Part shown: positions 1 to 11,151 of the stretch, in pieces
Layout of the letters: each line of letters opens with the position of its first letter
Position numbering within the stretch: the stretch's first letter is position 1
Assembly (NCBI GenBank): GCA_001455915.2
Contig: LNDK02000039.1
Coordinates: forward strand, 114,447 to 178,446
From: Samsoniella hepiali
Taxonomy: Eukaryota; Ascomycota; Sordariomycetes; Hypocreales; Cordycipitaceae
Length of the DNA stretch: 64,000 bases
Reading direction: 5' to 3'
Program-made: the position numbers and the translations under genes
The notes under the pieces: model-generated
Seen by the model: the letters and a program-made list of their open reading frames with translations, nothing else
The model's database searches: none
What the model was told of the DNA's origin: nothing

Positions 1-366
1 CGGGCTGGTGCTGCAACATGTGCGGCCCCCGGCCTGCGGTGCGGCCAAAGTTGATGATGGTGGAAAAGGCACACTGGCCCGCCTGCAGGCAGCGCACCGA
101 CCGCGTCGCGATGCTTTTCCCGTCGCGCAGCCGCTCGACGTGCGAGTACAGCGGCGCGTCGGTCTTGACGGCGATGAAGAAGTGGCAGTGCATCGTGTCG
201 GCGACGAAGCCGGGCGGCACCGTGGCCTGCGCGGCGGATAGCGCCTGCGCCAGCACGGCGCCGCCAAAGGCGCCGCGGCCCCAGAGCGGCTTGTACAGCG
301 GCGCCTTGTTCACAAAGACGTCGTGGCCTTGCTCCGGTGCCGCACGACAGGCGACGGCGCTCTCCA
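1..366 (-). CDS. Acyl-CoA thioesterase, TesB/ACOT8 type (partial, C-terminus beyond window)
   Basis: Hydrolyses acyl-CoA to free fatty acid and CoA, in fungi usually in the peroxisome. The minus-strand frame from ATG 366 begins MESAVACRAAPEQ, then FVNKAPLYKPLWGRGAFGG, followed by AVLAQALSAAQATVPPGF, DTMHCHFFIAVKTDAPLYSH and VERLRDGKSIATRSVR. This is the first hot-dog fold of the TesB family, with the R-G-x-F-G-G, the substrate-facing HxHF segment and the VERLRDG(R/K)S(F/I)ATR block all visible. A stop codon (TAA at 385-387) lies just upstream in frame, so ATG 366 is the first possible start. Only about 122 residues are inside the window; the second hot-dog half and the C-terminus, where a peroxisomal signal would sit, are missing. 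I see no intron in the visible part. The family call rests on these motifs; the cellular location is inferred from relatives. Confidence 0.85.
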
Positions 367-1111
367 TGGTGTCCAAATGCCGTGGTTTAGTGAGGTGTGG
401 TGCGACGCAAGGGGGAAGAAGAGGAGGGCGAATGGCTTGTCGGGCGGATATTGTGATTATGTGCCACGATTCACACGAGATGGTGTCCGACGTGTTACGC
501 GCAGACTCGGTGTGTTTTCAAACAATTGATTGCCCAGTTATCGAGGCATGGCAAGTCGAGGTTCCCCAGGAAAGTGTCACAAAACGTGGTAGATCGCTGC
601 CGAGGTTCGGTAACTAGCGTCCGGGGTGGGACAGGCCCGTTCCCACGCCTGGTCCGCGGAACCACGATCGGTGCCATGGAAAATGCGTGAAATCACAAAA
701 GTACAGAAGAAGATGTAACGTAATGGAGTAAATGTATACTTTCCAGCTAGTGGTAAAGTTCATACATCGAATAGCCTCACACATCACCACCGTGATTACG
801 GTTCCATTCGAATCTAACCAAGGCCCACGCCATAGCCCATGCCAAAGCCCACGCCAAAGCCCACGCCAAATGGCAGAGAAACATGTAAATACCATTCAAA
901 AATCAAACTATCCTAAGTTCTGTATATAGTCGTAGAAAAAAACAAATCTAGCTTCGCTCTCGGTGTTGCCACTGCTGGCCAGCAAGCCGAGGCATGAGAA
1001 GTACCCGTGCAGCAGGGCCGTGTATCATGGAGAAAAGAACTATAAAACAAGCCTGGGTGGACACTGTACAGAATGCGACAACGAAATGCAGAAGTAAGCG
1101 AGGGCCGCGCA
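367..1111. other. Intergenic, thioesterase upstream region and GPCR 3' flank
   Basis: No gene seen. It contains a four-copy 12-bp tandem repeat at 820-867 (listed separately). The short open frames here have no recognisable protein content. Confidence 0.6.
820..867 (+). repeat. 12-bp tandem repeat, four copies
   Basis: Four consecutive 12-bp units of the form AAAGCCCACGCC occupy 820-831, 832-843, 844-855 and 856-867. The last two are identical and the first two differ at one or two bases. On the minus strand the array reads as an open frame with repeated Trp-Arg-Gly-Leu-like units, but nothing around it supports a gene. Confidence 0.85.
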
Positions 1112-2573
1112 TTAGATTCCCTTCTTTCGTGTAAAAATCTCTTTCCAACCGCGCCAAGTCTTTTCGTTGAACCCGTAGACAATGGCATCGCAGAGCCCCT
1201 GGATCACAATGCAAGACTAAAGAGCACCAGGTTAGAATAAACCTTGTTTGCCATTCGATAAACTCTTCAGATTGTCGTACCTTGTCAACTGTAGCGATCG
1301 GGAACGAGGCTGAGTGGCCACTGACGGCCTGATAGATTCGAATCGCCGTCGGCAGCGCCCAGATGAGCATGTACACCAGCGGATACAGCATCATCTGATA
1401 CGAGAGCTGAGCAAAGACGCATGTTAGACTTATAATCGTACTTGTGGCTTTATGAGTAACTCACCCTGCGCAAATCGGCAGCGCCTCTGCTCTTTCGTGT
1501 CTTTGGCCTGGGAGGCAGCGCGGGCGTCGGTGGCGGCGGCGGCGGCGACACGATGCGCTCCTGGCTGGAGCCATCGGACAGCTTGGACAGGTGGATAGGC
1601 TGCGAGGACCACGTTCCGCCGCTCTTGGAGGCCGTGTGCGATCCCGATCCCGATCCCGCTCCATATTCCTCCTCGTCGTTGAACGACACAAAATTGTCGT
1701 GGGCGCGGTGGATGATGAAGTGCAGACGAAGATAGAGAAGCAGCATCAGGCCAATGATGATCCAGCGAGGAAGAAAGTTGACCAAAAGTCTGGTCTTGTC
1801 GCTCGTAAACCAGCACCCTGGAATATACTCATTAGTAAGAGCTGTCAGAAGACTGCGAAACCAGAGCCTCTAGGCTTTTGACTTACACGCTCCAATATCT
1901 CCATAGCCAGCCAAACGCAGACCAAGGGTCGCCCAAAGAAGAGACAAAACCCACGGAACTGCCCAGATCACGGCTCTGTTGTTTTGAATCCACTGCGAAA
2001 CTGCTTTTTTGTCGTCCACCATGATATATGTGCAGGCCGCAATAGAAAGAACCCAGTAATCGGCTACCTGAGGTCAGCAAAAGCCTCTATATCGTGTTAC
2101 CCAAGTGACGTACTCTGATCAACAAAGGTTTGAATCATGAACCCGTTGAAGCTGCAAAAAGTGGTACAGGATTTCGATCCGATATCTTGGCCAGACAGGT
2201 TGACGGCAGCAGAGGAGAGGAAGTTGATGGCCATGAAAAAGTCACTAACAGCCAGGCCACTAAGGATGGGGAAATCTGTGTAAGTCGGAATTCCTCAAAT
2301 ATGGGGGGAGATGGTGCTCACAGGATAAGCTGGTGTCTAAATGTTCGCAACGACTTGTTCATCTGTCAAGTGAGTTAGAATGGGTTTCGCAATGGCCACA
2401 CGCGTGTTGGGGATAGCGCATACCACGAAGCCCAGAATCATCCAGATTGCGCCGAGCGCAGAAAATATAGCCACGATTAGAATCACTACGCTGAGAGTAT
2501 GAGTCTGGCTGTGGCTTTTCGGCGCGGACAATGGCGCCGATTGGACTGAGGTGCCATTCGGAACGACAGCCAT
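1112..2573 (-). CDS. G protein-coupled receptor, class V cAMP-receptor-like / Git3 type (six exons)
   Basis: Seven-transmembrane plasma-membrane receptor of the fungal carbon/cAMP-receptor-like group, expected to signal through a G-alpha to adenylate cyclase. Exons: 2402-2573, 2114-2275, 1887-2063, 1465-1817, 1281-1406, 1112-1216; they sum to 1,095 nt (364 residues) in frame. Visible landmarks are TM1 VVILIVAIFSALGAIWMILG, TM2 GLAVSDFFMAINFLSSAAVN, TM3 TDYWVLSIAACTYIMVDD, the class V block GYGDIGAWCWFTSDKTRLLV before TM5, TM6 YPLVYMLIWALPTAIRIYQ, and TM7 SCIVIQGLCDAIVYGFNEKT followed by W-R-G-W-K. The third cytoplasmic loop (about 100 residues) is Ser/Gly/Pro-rich. Start 2573 is the first Met before a hydrophobic helix. 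The first splice junction (donor GTGTGG at 2401) is the only phase-compatible choice I found but is a weak donor; the other junctions are strong. Family confident; ligand unknown. Confidence 0.85.
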
Positions 2574-3065
2574 GATGAAACAAAAGACCACCCAACAAGA
2601 GGAAGGACGGAAAGGTGGGAACGAAAGGATCGGCAAAGATTTGAAAGGATATAAGAGAAAATCTGTCAAAGAGTCTTGCTTGGCTCAGCTGATACAGGCT
2701 CGTAGCAGGAAGCTCTTGTGAAGACAAAAAAGAGAGGGCAAGATCGGGGAGCGATGCCCATCAATATATCTTGCAAACGAACGACGAGATGGGACACAAC
2801 GGAAACTGATGAGTCTCGAACCAAAACAAAAGAAGTAATAGCAAAGAGAGTTGACGAGAGGAGTGTGCACTCGTCGCGCCCCTCTCTCCGGCAGAGACTA
2901 TCAGGTACAATCGTGAATCAGAGAGGGGGGATGCAACTGCACCAACCCAAAAAAAGAACCGGTGCAATGTTGTCCGCTTTGAACCTCAAAATTACCGCTT
3001 TGAAGCTCGCTTATTCCCCTCGTGAACTCTCAAACTATTGAACGGAAAGAATAACCGAAGGGGGT

Positions 3066-3084
3066 AGAGAGAGAGAGAGAGAGA
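3066..3084 (+). repeat. (GA)n microsatellite
   Basis: Perfect GA dinucleotide run running into GAAA units and a poly-A tract; about 500 bp upstream of the GPCR start, where it would be a pyrimidine tract on the coding strand. Confidence 0.8.
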
Positions 3085-4093
3085 AAGAAAGAAAAAAAAA
3101 ACGCCTCGCCGTAGACTGTACAAGGCCCAGGGGGGGAGGCGAACGGACGAAAAGACGAGAATGAACCAGGATACAACTTTGTCAGACTGGTATCGCGGCT
3201 CTCCCGTTAGCGTGGACTTGGCTTGCAAGGGATAGCTGTAATGGGGGAGTAACAAGAGAATGAATACAATAGTCTTTGTTCTATAGCGGCTTTTACCCGC
3301 ATGAGCTTTAGTCGCAGTATCGGGAGGAAGAGGACAGAGGACCAGGGGGGGATGATTTACGACGGAGGGTGCAGCCAGTGATGAGATGCGGATCAGCCCC
3401 CCTGCATTTTTGCCTCAAGACAAGGGGCAGAAATCTTCAGCAAAAAAAAGGAGCTGATTACGATGGTTACCCGGAAAGAAGAGGGTTAGTTGAGCTGGGG
3501 GGGGGTCCCAAGTTGGCCGCATGTCGCCGTCGGCTTGCCGGGGGCTAGGAACCTCTGCATCCGCCCTAGCGGGGTTACAGTGATGGCCTTTGCTTCGTCT
3601 TTGTGCGAACAGGTATTGATACAAGGATACCTACATGACAGACTAGTCAACTCTGGACTTTTTATCTCTGTTGTTCGGCCGAGGAGGGCAGTGGATAGCG
3701 GACAGGGTAGGGAGGGGGTGTGTATGCAACAAGGGCGGCAGGGGTCCGCCACGAGCGCCCAGATTGTGGATTGTCTGTGAAAAAGAAGAAGAAAGAAGGG
3801 GAGAGGCCCACCGTAGAACGAAGCGAGAATAGAGATGGGCGCCGGGGCGCTGGAGATTGGCTGTCTTTCTTCCCGCAGATTGTCTCTTCTGCCTGATCCA
3901 ACCAACCCCCCCCAGAACGGTGGCGTTTGTCCAGCTTATCGCTTTTCCCCGGCTGTGGCGTGAGCAACAACCCGTGGCGGTTATCAAAATAAAGGCAATG
4001 CAGACACACAGACGCAGACACAGACACGTGGCAGCCAATTCGCGAAACCGCAGCGAAACTAGGTTGGCCGAACGGCATATGTCTGTTCGTCCC

Positions 4094-4114
4094 CTCTCTC
4101 TCTCTCTCTCTCGC
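4094..4114 (+). repeat. (CT)n microsatellite
   Basis: Perfect CT dinucleotide run in the intergenic region. Confidence 0.8.
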
Positions 4115-5004
4115 CGAGAAACTAGCCCAGGTGGATTTGTTGCATAGTTCTTTTTTTGTCAGATAACGTACGCCCACCGTAGAATGTAACGGTTGCGTCA
4201 GGGAAAAAAAAAAGCACTTTGGTGTAGCAACAGGAAAAGAGGAGAAGAAGAAACCCCTCCCAAGAAGAGGGAGAAGAACTAGTTAGTGTCTGTTGGTACC
4301 TGGCAAAAGAAGAAAAAAAAAAAAGAAAAAAAAAAAGAAAAAACGTAGCGCGCATCGGCTATTCCTCTTCCAGTCCAATAGCCTTTTTTCCTATTTCACC
4401 ATATTGCGTAATCAACGCTATTTTACAAATCTGTACTACTGGGTAGAAGGCGAATGTTTTGTACCCATGTCAGGTAACTTTTTGCCGCTAAATTTGATCC
4501 TTGTCGAAGCTGGGGTGGTTTGTGCCTCGATTTTTGTGAAAGAGCTCTGCTAACAGACACCCCCCCTGGCAGGTACCAGCCAGGGCTGCAAAATTTACCC
4601 ATCACACCAAGTACAACAAGAGAAAACTACTGATTACGACCGGCCGCGCTAGGTCTGTGCCGCGCAGGACGACAGGGGGGGGGGGGAAGGAGTTTGTTGT
4701 CTGTCTGTCTTGTCTCGGGAACAGAATCGAGACCGAAAAAAAACACCACCTCCTCCACCAAAAAAACCGCGCGCTCGCGGGGGCCTTCCCCGGTCACGAA
4801 CCCAAACGGTATTCGGTTTAGCAAAGGAAGGAACTAGAGGAAAGCGGCATCGCGCCGCGCCGCTTCTCGCTCTGAGAAGCCAAGCCAAAGCCAAAGCCAA
4901 GCCAGATTTAATTAGTAGTGCAACGATGCAGGCAAGATGGAGAGAAGGAAGGGGAAAAAAAAAAAAAAGGGTCCCCGATTATGCCGGGGCGTAAAATCGT
5001 CATG

Positions 5005-5027
5005 CTCTCTCTCTCTCTCTCTCTCTC
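5005..5027 (+). repeat. (CT)n microsatellite
   Basis: Second perfect CT run, about 0.9 kb from the one at 4094-4114. Confidence 0.8.
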
Positions 5028-6240
5028 GCTTTTTCGCGGCAGGGGGTAGGTAAAGTCAGTCATGTTGGTGGTCTGCCAAAAGGAAAGGAAAAAACGGCCG
5101 AGAAGGGATGAAGAGACAAGACGAGACAAGTGCACAGGGGTTCAGCCATATCTCACTCAACCCACACGCCACGCGCCACAGAGCTCCGTCCGCCCGCGCA
5201 GATTGACTGGATAACAGAGTTCAACCTTGCCGTTGCCAATCATCATCTTTGGCCCTCTTCTTCATCCACTTTACTTATCCATTGGCCAACCGACCAGCCG
5301 GGGGGACCTATTAGAGCTTTGAGGGGGGGGCGGGCGCAACGAGGCTGGGGGGGGACTGAGTACAGTTCCAGATAGCACATGGTTGCTTTCCCGGCGGTCC
5401 TGGGGCCAAGCAACACATGGCCTGGTTGCAGCATTGGTCTGTGTTTACGGCGCCGCTGCATCGCATTTTGGTCATTTGCGGCTGGCGTTGGCAGAACCAA
5501 GTGCCCATCTTCCTGCTCTGTAGTTTTTCGCCACGGGGGAACACAAATCCCGCGGAGGATTTTGCGTGATCCAACCCCCACCCCTTCTTTGCCGATATGA
5601 GTTTTTTTGCATGAATGATGAATGATGAATACTCTCTGTATCAAGTGGCCAACCCCCCCCCCCCTCTGCCACGCAATGCTAAGTCATGCATGTGCCAGGT
5701 ATAATGAGCTGATGTTCACAACGTTCTTTGGCGGGGGGGAGAGTCCCGCTCGGTTCGGTTCTCGTCACGATCCTCGCGTAGAAGAAAAAGTCGGGGACAA
5801 AAAGACCGACGTGCACCGAATGGGCTTTAGATAGAGGCAACCGATGACTGTAAATAGAAGCATCTTCATTCTGCTAATGCCATGCAAAACAACTGCCGGT
5901 GTGTGATGGCATGCTTGTCATCACACCGTAACCGAGCAGCTTGTGCTGCAAAAACGTAACCGAGCCCAAGTCCTTGTACATACAATTGCCAGCCAAAGCC
6001 CCCCTCCAATGCTTGCAGATTTGTCACATGACGGATAGCCAATGCAGGTTCTCCTGCTGGCCCTGCCACTGCTGGCTGCTAGCCCACTTTGAACCCATCT
6101 CGACTTAGACGAGTGCTTTCGCTTGGCCAAAATCGTAAATATTACTCTTCTACCGTATACTCTCAAAGGCAACATGCACAGTAATAACCCCATGCTCTCA
6201 TCTTTTTTTTTTTTCAAAACTACTCTTCACCAATCGACTT

Positions 6241-8910
6241 TCAAAAAAACAAAATGTCCTCCTCATCCCACCCCATGTCGCAAAAAATCTCCAACACCGC
6301 ATCCTCCAAAGCTTTGGGCCCACAGACCAGCACCATGGCCGATTCCTCATTTGCCTCCGGCCCGCCCCCTGCATACTTTTGGAAAAACGCCTTGTCCATG
6401 CGGCCCCGGGCCCCTTGCCAGGAGGGGCTCGGCCTGGAAAGCGTGTGCATCAGCCGGGCCCGGCCGCTGCTGCCCTTCACTAGCGCCTCTAGCTCCTCGC
6501 GACACAAAATGTCCTCTTCTGTGCGGTTGCCGTTGAGCACCGTGCATTCCGTCGTGTCGTCCTCCTTGTCAATCACGGCGCGGAGGACGCTCAGGATGGG
6601 CGTGACGCCAGAGCCCGCGCAGACCATGACGAACCGATCCACGTAGCGAGTCTTGCCCGAAATCCGGCAGAGGCCGTCGCCAGCGTATTCAAACTTGCCG
6701 ACCGGGCCCTTAAAGTCCACAAAGTGGCCCACGGGAATACTATCCAGGGCCATTGTCATTTTGCCGCCCGCCTGGGTCGTTGTAGGTCGATAAATCTTGA
6801 CCACAAAGTCCAGCGTGCCCTTGGCGTCGCTCTGTGAGATTGGCGTGTAAGCGCGAATGAAGGCCTCCCGGGTGGCCGGATCGCGGAGCCGGATCAGCAC
6901 ATGCTGTCCCACAGGCAAGCCGAGCACCTGCCCCTCGTGGTCCAGAGTAAAAGTAAAGACTTTGCTGTCCGACGAAACGTCCACCTTGGAGGCTAGCAGC
7001 GCCTTGCTCCACAGCTTGGGTTGTAGGAAAATGGGTCGGGCAATGTCCTTGTCGGCGTCTGCCGATTTCGCAGCGAGTGCCGTGCGAGATTCCTTGTCCA
7101 GAGTGCCAATGTGATAGCTTGGCATCATGGCCTTTGCATTTTCGCTGTGAATGGCCAAGAACTCTTCGGTGCAGTCTGTTGCAGCAGCCGCAAAGATGGA
7201 CGTGGCGCCGCCAGGATGATCATCCAGGTACGGCGTTCCATCGTATACTTGGCCCTCGACAACGAACCACGGCTCTTGTTCCCCACCATGCCGCTCCAAT
7301 TCCGCCAGGGTAATAGTACGCTTGACTCTGGGATTGATCATGGAAATTTGCTTTTCGGGTACCGGGACTTCCATTTCTTCCTCGGTATTGCCAGTCTTTT
7401 CGCCCCAGAAGCCGTTGGCAATATTGCCGCCTGCGTTCTTGACTCGCTCCATCCACCCACCAGGCATAAGCGCTGGCTGAGTGGGGTGCTCGAAGCGAAG
7501 AAATCGATCTTCCTTGTGAATGACCAGGCGGTACCATGGATTGTTCATCATGCCTAGGACAGACCAGTACATGTCTCTGGGCTGCGCCATCAGGCCCTCA
7601 TCCATCGCCCGGATCATAATGTCGGATGCGTCGGCCAACTGTGGGATGGGAATGTCCAACTCCCAGAAGCACCAGCAGAAGCATGTTTCTCGCCACCACA
7701 TGTCCATTTTGCCACCGTACAGCTCGTCGCCGTCCGGGGCATTGCGATATTGGTCCTCAGGGTAATGGATCGAGGCAAGTCTCCAGCTTCTGCCCTTATC
7801 CAGCGTCACTTCAAGGCGGGTTATGCGCTTGCCACCTCCGCTGTAGGCGTACCCGCGGACCTTGTAAGTCCTGTGATTGCCATCCAGCGCAACCATTTCG
7901 TCGTGTTGGGGGTAGCAGACGGCACTGTTTGTATTGAGATCGTAAATGGCATAGTTTTCGTCTTTCCAAGTCTCGGGGAGGTCGGCACTCGCTTCTGGTG
8001 TAATCATTGTTGGCAAGACTCGGTTATCGTAAATGTGGTACCAGTTGTCACTAGGCTCTTTGGTGATGATGATTCTCTTGAGCCACTTGACACTTCGCCC
8101 ACCGATTTGGCCGGGAATGATGATGCGCACAGGCTTTCCATGATCAGGATGAAGAGCATGGCCATTCATTCTGTGAGCCACCATGATTCCCTTGTCTGCG
8201 TTGAGACACCAGTTAAGCTTCACCGAAGTGCCATAATGACCATTGGGTAGCTTGTCGGCGCCCTCAAAGCAGACATAACGAGCACCCCGAATAGGTCCCG
8301 CCTGAGCTAGCAACTCGCCAATTGGGACGCCTGTCCACAAAGCCGTTGACAAGCCAGCAGGCCCCCATGAAAAGCCCTTGGACTTTCGAACAATATTTTG
8401 CTCTTTGCGTCTGTTGCCTGCACAGACCAGTGTCACAGGATACGTTGCCTGCTCATAGTTTTCAATGAGATCTCTGACAGACAAAGTAAACGGACGTTGG
8501 ACCATTCCCTCAATGGAAAAGGTCCAGTCCAAGACTTCCTCGTCCTCGCACACGGGTACATGTCCGTGGTTGCGGACAAAGTGGAGGTCCTCGGATGTGA
8601 GGAAACCTTCATTGTAGAGGTCTGTCAAGGGCGCCTCACAGTTCAACGGGTGGACGCCGGTAAGACGGATAAGTCTTGGGTCCCGCTCCACGTGGCCATC
8701 GGGGGTCTTGACATCCTGGGGCTGAACAGACTTGATGCCGTTTTGCGGGGGCAGGGGATAACTCTTGAGAAGGTTCTTCTTGGAGTGAAGGGACAGAGAG
8801 ACGGCCTGGCGCTCCCCCGTAAGGCTGGTGGCCTGGGAGTGTTTCGCAGTCTCGGGCGGGCTGGGAGGAGCGGCAGGGAAGGAGCGCAGGGCGACAGTCT
8901 CGACAGCCAT
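6241..8910 (-). CDS. niaD: Nitrate reductase [NAD(P)H], molybdopterin / cytochrome b5 / FAD
   Basis: Reduces nitrate to nitrite in the cytosol, the first step after nitrate uptake. Single uninterrupted frame of 889 residues, the usual fungal length. Domains in order: molybdenum-cofactor domain about 90-330, with the Mo-ligand Cys163 in VTLVCAGNRRKEQ; dimerisation domain about 350-500; cytochrome b5 domain about 530-605, with heme ligands His566 (YLDDHPGG) and His588 (LAIHSENA); FAD domain about 625-765 (RAYTPIS); NAD(P)H domain to the end with GSGVTPIL and CGPK; C-terminus DILFF as in relatives. The first 60 residues are a variable, Pro/Ser-rich extension. It is divergently arranged with the nitrate transporter at 11152, and the region between carries a NIT4/NirA-type site, so nitrate induction is expected (inference). 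Unlike many fungal homologues it has no intron. Confidence 0.97.
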   Translation of the reverse strand: MAVETVALRSFPAAPPSPPETAKHSQATSLTGERQAVSLSLHSKKNLLKSYPLPPQNGIKSVQPQDVKTPDGHVERDPRLIRLTGVHPLNCEAPLTDLYNEGFLTSEDLHFVRNHGHVPVCEDEEVLDWTFSIEGMVQRPFTLSVRDLIENYEQATYPVTLVCAGNRRKEQNIVRKSKGFSWGPAGLSTALWTGVPIGELLAQAGPIRGARYVCFEGADKLPNGHYGTSVKLNWCLNADKGIMVAHRMNGHALHPDHGKPVRIIIPGQIGGRSVKWLKRIIITKEPSDNWYHIYDNRVLPTMITPEASADLPETWKDENYAIYDLNTNSAVCYPQHDEMVALDGNHRTYKVRGYAYSGGGKRITRLEVTLDKGRSWRLASIHYPEDQYRNAPDGDELYGGKMDMWWRETCFCWCFWELDIPIPQLADASDIMIRAMDEGLMAQPRDMYWSVLGMMNNPWYRLVIHKEDRFLRFEHPTQPALMPGGWMERVKNAGGNIANGFWGEKTGNTEEEMEVPVPEKQISMINPRVKRTITLAELERHGGEQEPWFVVEGQVYDGTPYLDDHPGGATSIFAAAATDCTEEFLAIHSENAKAMMPSYHIGTLDKESRTALAAKSADADKDIARPIFLQPKLWSKALLASKVDVSSDSKVFTFTLDHEGQVLGLPVGQHVLIRLRDPATREAFIRAYTPISQSDAKGTLDFVVKIYRPTTTQAGGKMTMALDSIPVGHFVDFKGPVGKFEYAGDGLCRISGKTRYVDRFVMVCAGSGVTPILSVLRAVIDKEDDTTECTVLNGNRTEEDILCREELEALVKGSSGRARLMHTLSRPSPSWQGARGRMDKAFFQKYAGGGPEANEESAMVLVCGPKALEDAVLEIFCDMGWDEEDILFF

Positions 8911-9142
8911 GATGCAGGGCGCATAGACGATGCCGGATATAACGGAATGGTAAAGGTCGGCAAGGGCACCAGGGGAATGTCAGAGGCTGCGACGAAGCGA
9001 GGCCTCAGATATCACTCATGCTCGAGACTATGATGACAAGAGTTCAGCACTCTGTACTATGAGTGGTTCATTAGGTTGCAACTTGCAGAGTCTGTGCATT
9101 CGGGTCACAGTTTTGGTCCCGTCTAGGCGAGTTTGCGTTGGC

Positions 9143-9148
9143 CGATAA
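9143..9148 (+). promoter_or_regulatory. Possible GATA-factor (AreA/NIT2) site
   Basis: CGATAA matches the HGATAR consensus for AreA/NIT2, about 235 bp upstream of the niaD start. A six-base match is weak evidence alone; the context of a nitrogen-controlled gene pair raises it somewhat. Confidence 0.3.
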
Positions 9149-10839
9149 GACAGAAGAGTGGGTGCGTGGTGTGCGTGTAACTTACATCCCATGCTCGGCA
9201 ATGACGACTGGAATGCGTCCCTTGATTGCCTGACAATATGCCGAACCATGGTGAAAAAGGCTCTCTCTCGAGGCAGGGTTTGGTGGGTTTCATTCAGTAC
9301 CTTAGCGCGTTGCTCTAGAGGGGTCTGGATGCTGCAGGAGAAAATAGTTACCAAAGACGAACCAGGGTTTTCTCGCGATGAAGTGGATTGGCCAACTCGA
9401 CAGCCTGGTCTCGGAAGCAGAAAGGACCGCAAAGGCGGCCGAGATGGTCGTAGCCGAGACCACCCTCTCACAGCCCGCCCACACCAACATGTCTCCCACC
9501 GGGTTTGATTTGAAAGGGCACCCTGGCGATGCCGCCATGCGTCCATGCAAACCAAAAAAAACTACTAGAGTCGTGTGGGTCGTCAATAGGCTAGTTGAAG
9601 GGCTAACTAGCTCTCCGAGTCGGCCATTGTCGACTAGGTCCATTCTGGTCGTCCGTCGCCGGTCAGGCTGGCACGCTCGTTTGCCAACAAGAGCCCCATG
9701 GCGGAGACGTGCATTAGCCCTTTCTGCAGCAAGGGTCGGCGAGCGAGCGCAGAGGGCCGTCGTATTCTATTAGAAAGAACAAAGACAGGGTGGTGAAACG
9801 CGAAAAAAGTTGGCACGAGCAGTTTTTGTTGGCAGGGTGGCCGGTCCTTGAAAGAATGGAGTTGAATAAACAACGCACTCCTGCCATGTATAGAGCCGTG
9901 GCCTTGTTGGCTGTAGCGAGAGCCGCTTGCTCGAAGCTGTTGGTACAACACACCAATGGAACGAGGGGTCCGGCTTGGCAAGGTTCCACGACCGCATGCG
10001 GTGGCCTTGGTGCAGCCTGATCTAGTAGTAGGTTGAAATTTGCCAGGGGATGGAGCGGCCGAGAAGAGGCAGGACGCGGCGGAGCATTTTGTGTCTTTGA
10101 TTTGTTGCTGGCCCTTGATGTCTGAGCTAGCCGTTTGTCGTGTTAGTTGCAAGTTGAGAGCTGCCAGGGAGGGGGGGTGTGGGGGATCCAGGACAATGTA
10201 CATTATGTAAGTAGCTGTACCTAACTTACAGAAGCTACCTACCAGCCTACCTATGGGTGCTACTAGGCGATGGATAACGGCCACTTGGGCGCCGTTTCAG
10301 GGAAGTAGTCTTGCCTTGAGCGCCCTGGAGCGGTTCTCTGGTCATCCACTGAGGGTCGTTGTCATCGACTTTTTGCTTCCACCGCCGCCGCCGTCTCCCC
10401 CCAAAAAAGCCCACCAACGTGATCGTCCCGTTGTCCCGCTACCCGAGTCCCTGAAAGCCTCGGTCCTCCACTGACACGCCCCCTACTAACCTACCTACCT
10501 AGGTACCTGGCCACCAGACGAACGCTAGCTCCAAGGCAGCTACCTATCCAGTGCAGTGGTACAAGCCCACCGCAAGTGCACCCACACACACACCCACCCA
10601 CCCCCCGTTGGCATCGTGCTCCATCGACACGGCATGGGCAACAACTTCAGACTGTTCTTTCAAAAAGTCAGCGTCGCAGTGGATATGGCGCTCCGGCCCC
10701 TTGGTCTGTTCTTTTTCTGCATGTCTGATTTTGTCTCTCCTGGGCCCGGGCTGCGACCTTACCCCTACCCCTACCCCCCATCATGATCTGAATCTCCACC
10801 GCGTCCTAGGTGCTTCCGCCCGGTCCCCAAGACTCGTCG

Positions 10840-10849
10840 CTCCGCGGAG
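10840..10849 (+). promoter_or_regulatory. NIT4/NirA-type nitrate activator site
   Basis: CTCCGCGGAG is a perfect 10-bp palindrome. It contains TCCGCGGA, the Neurospora NIT4 target, and CTCCGHGG, the Aspergillus NirA target. It lies about 300 bp upstream of the nitrate transporter start and about 1.9 kb from niaD. The consensus match is seen directly; function is inferred. Confidence 0.6.
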
Positions 10850-11151
10850 ATGCAACTTTTTTTCTTGTCGGCCAACGACCAGGCCTCAATAGTGCCATCT
10901 TACACTCGTTTGAAGAAACCAGTCGTTTATATATATCGACGGCAGCAAAGACACATTATTCCAATGCAGCTCAAAAAAGTTGTTGTCGAGTAGTGTTTCG
11001 CTCACTTGCTTGTCTGCCCCCGTCATTTCTCTTCTCCCGCCCCTCTTGCGCCTGCAAAAATCAAAAAAGGGTCTATTCTGCCTAGTAGCTCTCTTTTCAC
11101 ATTCTTTTACACCCGTCCTTTGCTCAGACACTTCTTCCTCCCTGTCCAGCC

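Larger units (their letters stand above)
2574..6240. other. Gene-free 3.7 kb between GPCR promoter and niaD 3' end
   Basis: No coding region supported. The stretch is full of homopolymers and simple repeats: (GA)n at 3066-3084, (CT)n at 4094-4114 and 5005-5027, A-runs near 4205-4215 and 4313-4345, G/C-runs at 4674-4685 and 5655-5663, and a CCAAAG-like run at 4880-4903. The half next to 2573 is presumably the GPCR promoter and leader. Confidence 0.6.
8911..11151. promoter_or_regulatory. Divergent niaD / nitrate transporter promoter region
   Basis: 2.2 kb between two head-to-head nitrate-assimilation genes; no coding sequence supported. It holds a palindromic CTCCGCGGAG (10840-10849) matching the NIT4/NirA consensus, one HGATAR site (CGATAA, 9143-9148), ACCTACCT-type motifs at 10240-10260 and 10487-10506, a C/A-rich run near 10577-10603 and a short CCCCTA run near 10758-10778. 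Control by nitrate and by AreA/NIT2 is inferred from the family. Confidence 0.6.

Noticed and set aside
10758..10778. Telomere-like CCCCTA repeat
   Set aside because: The unit is CCCCTA, not CCCTAA/TTAGGG, only about three copies, and lies in the nitrate transporter promoter; a simple repeat.
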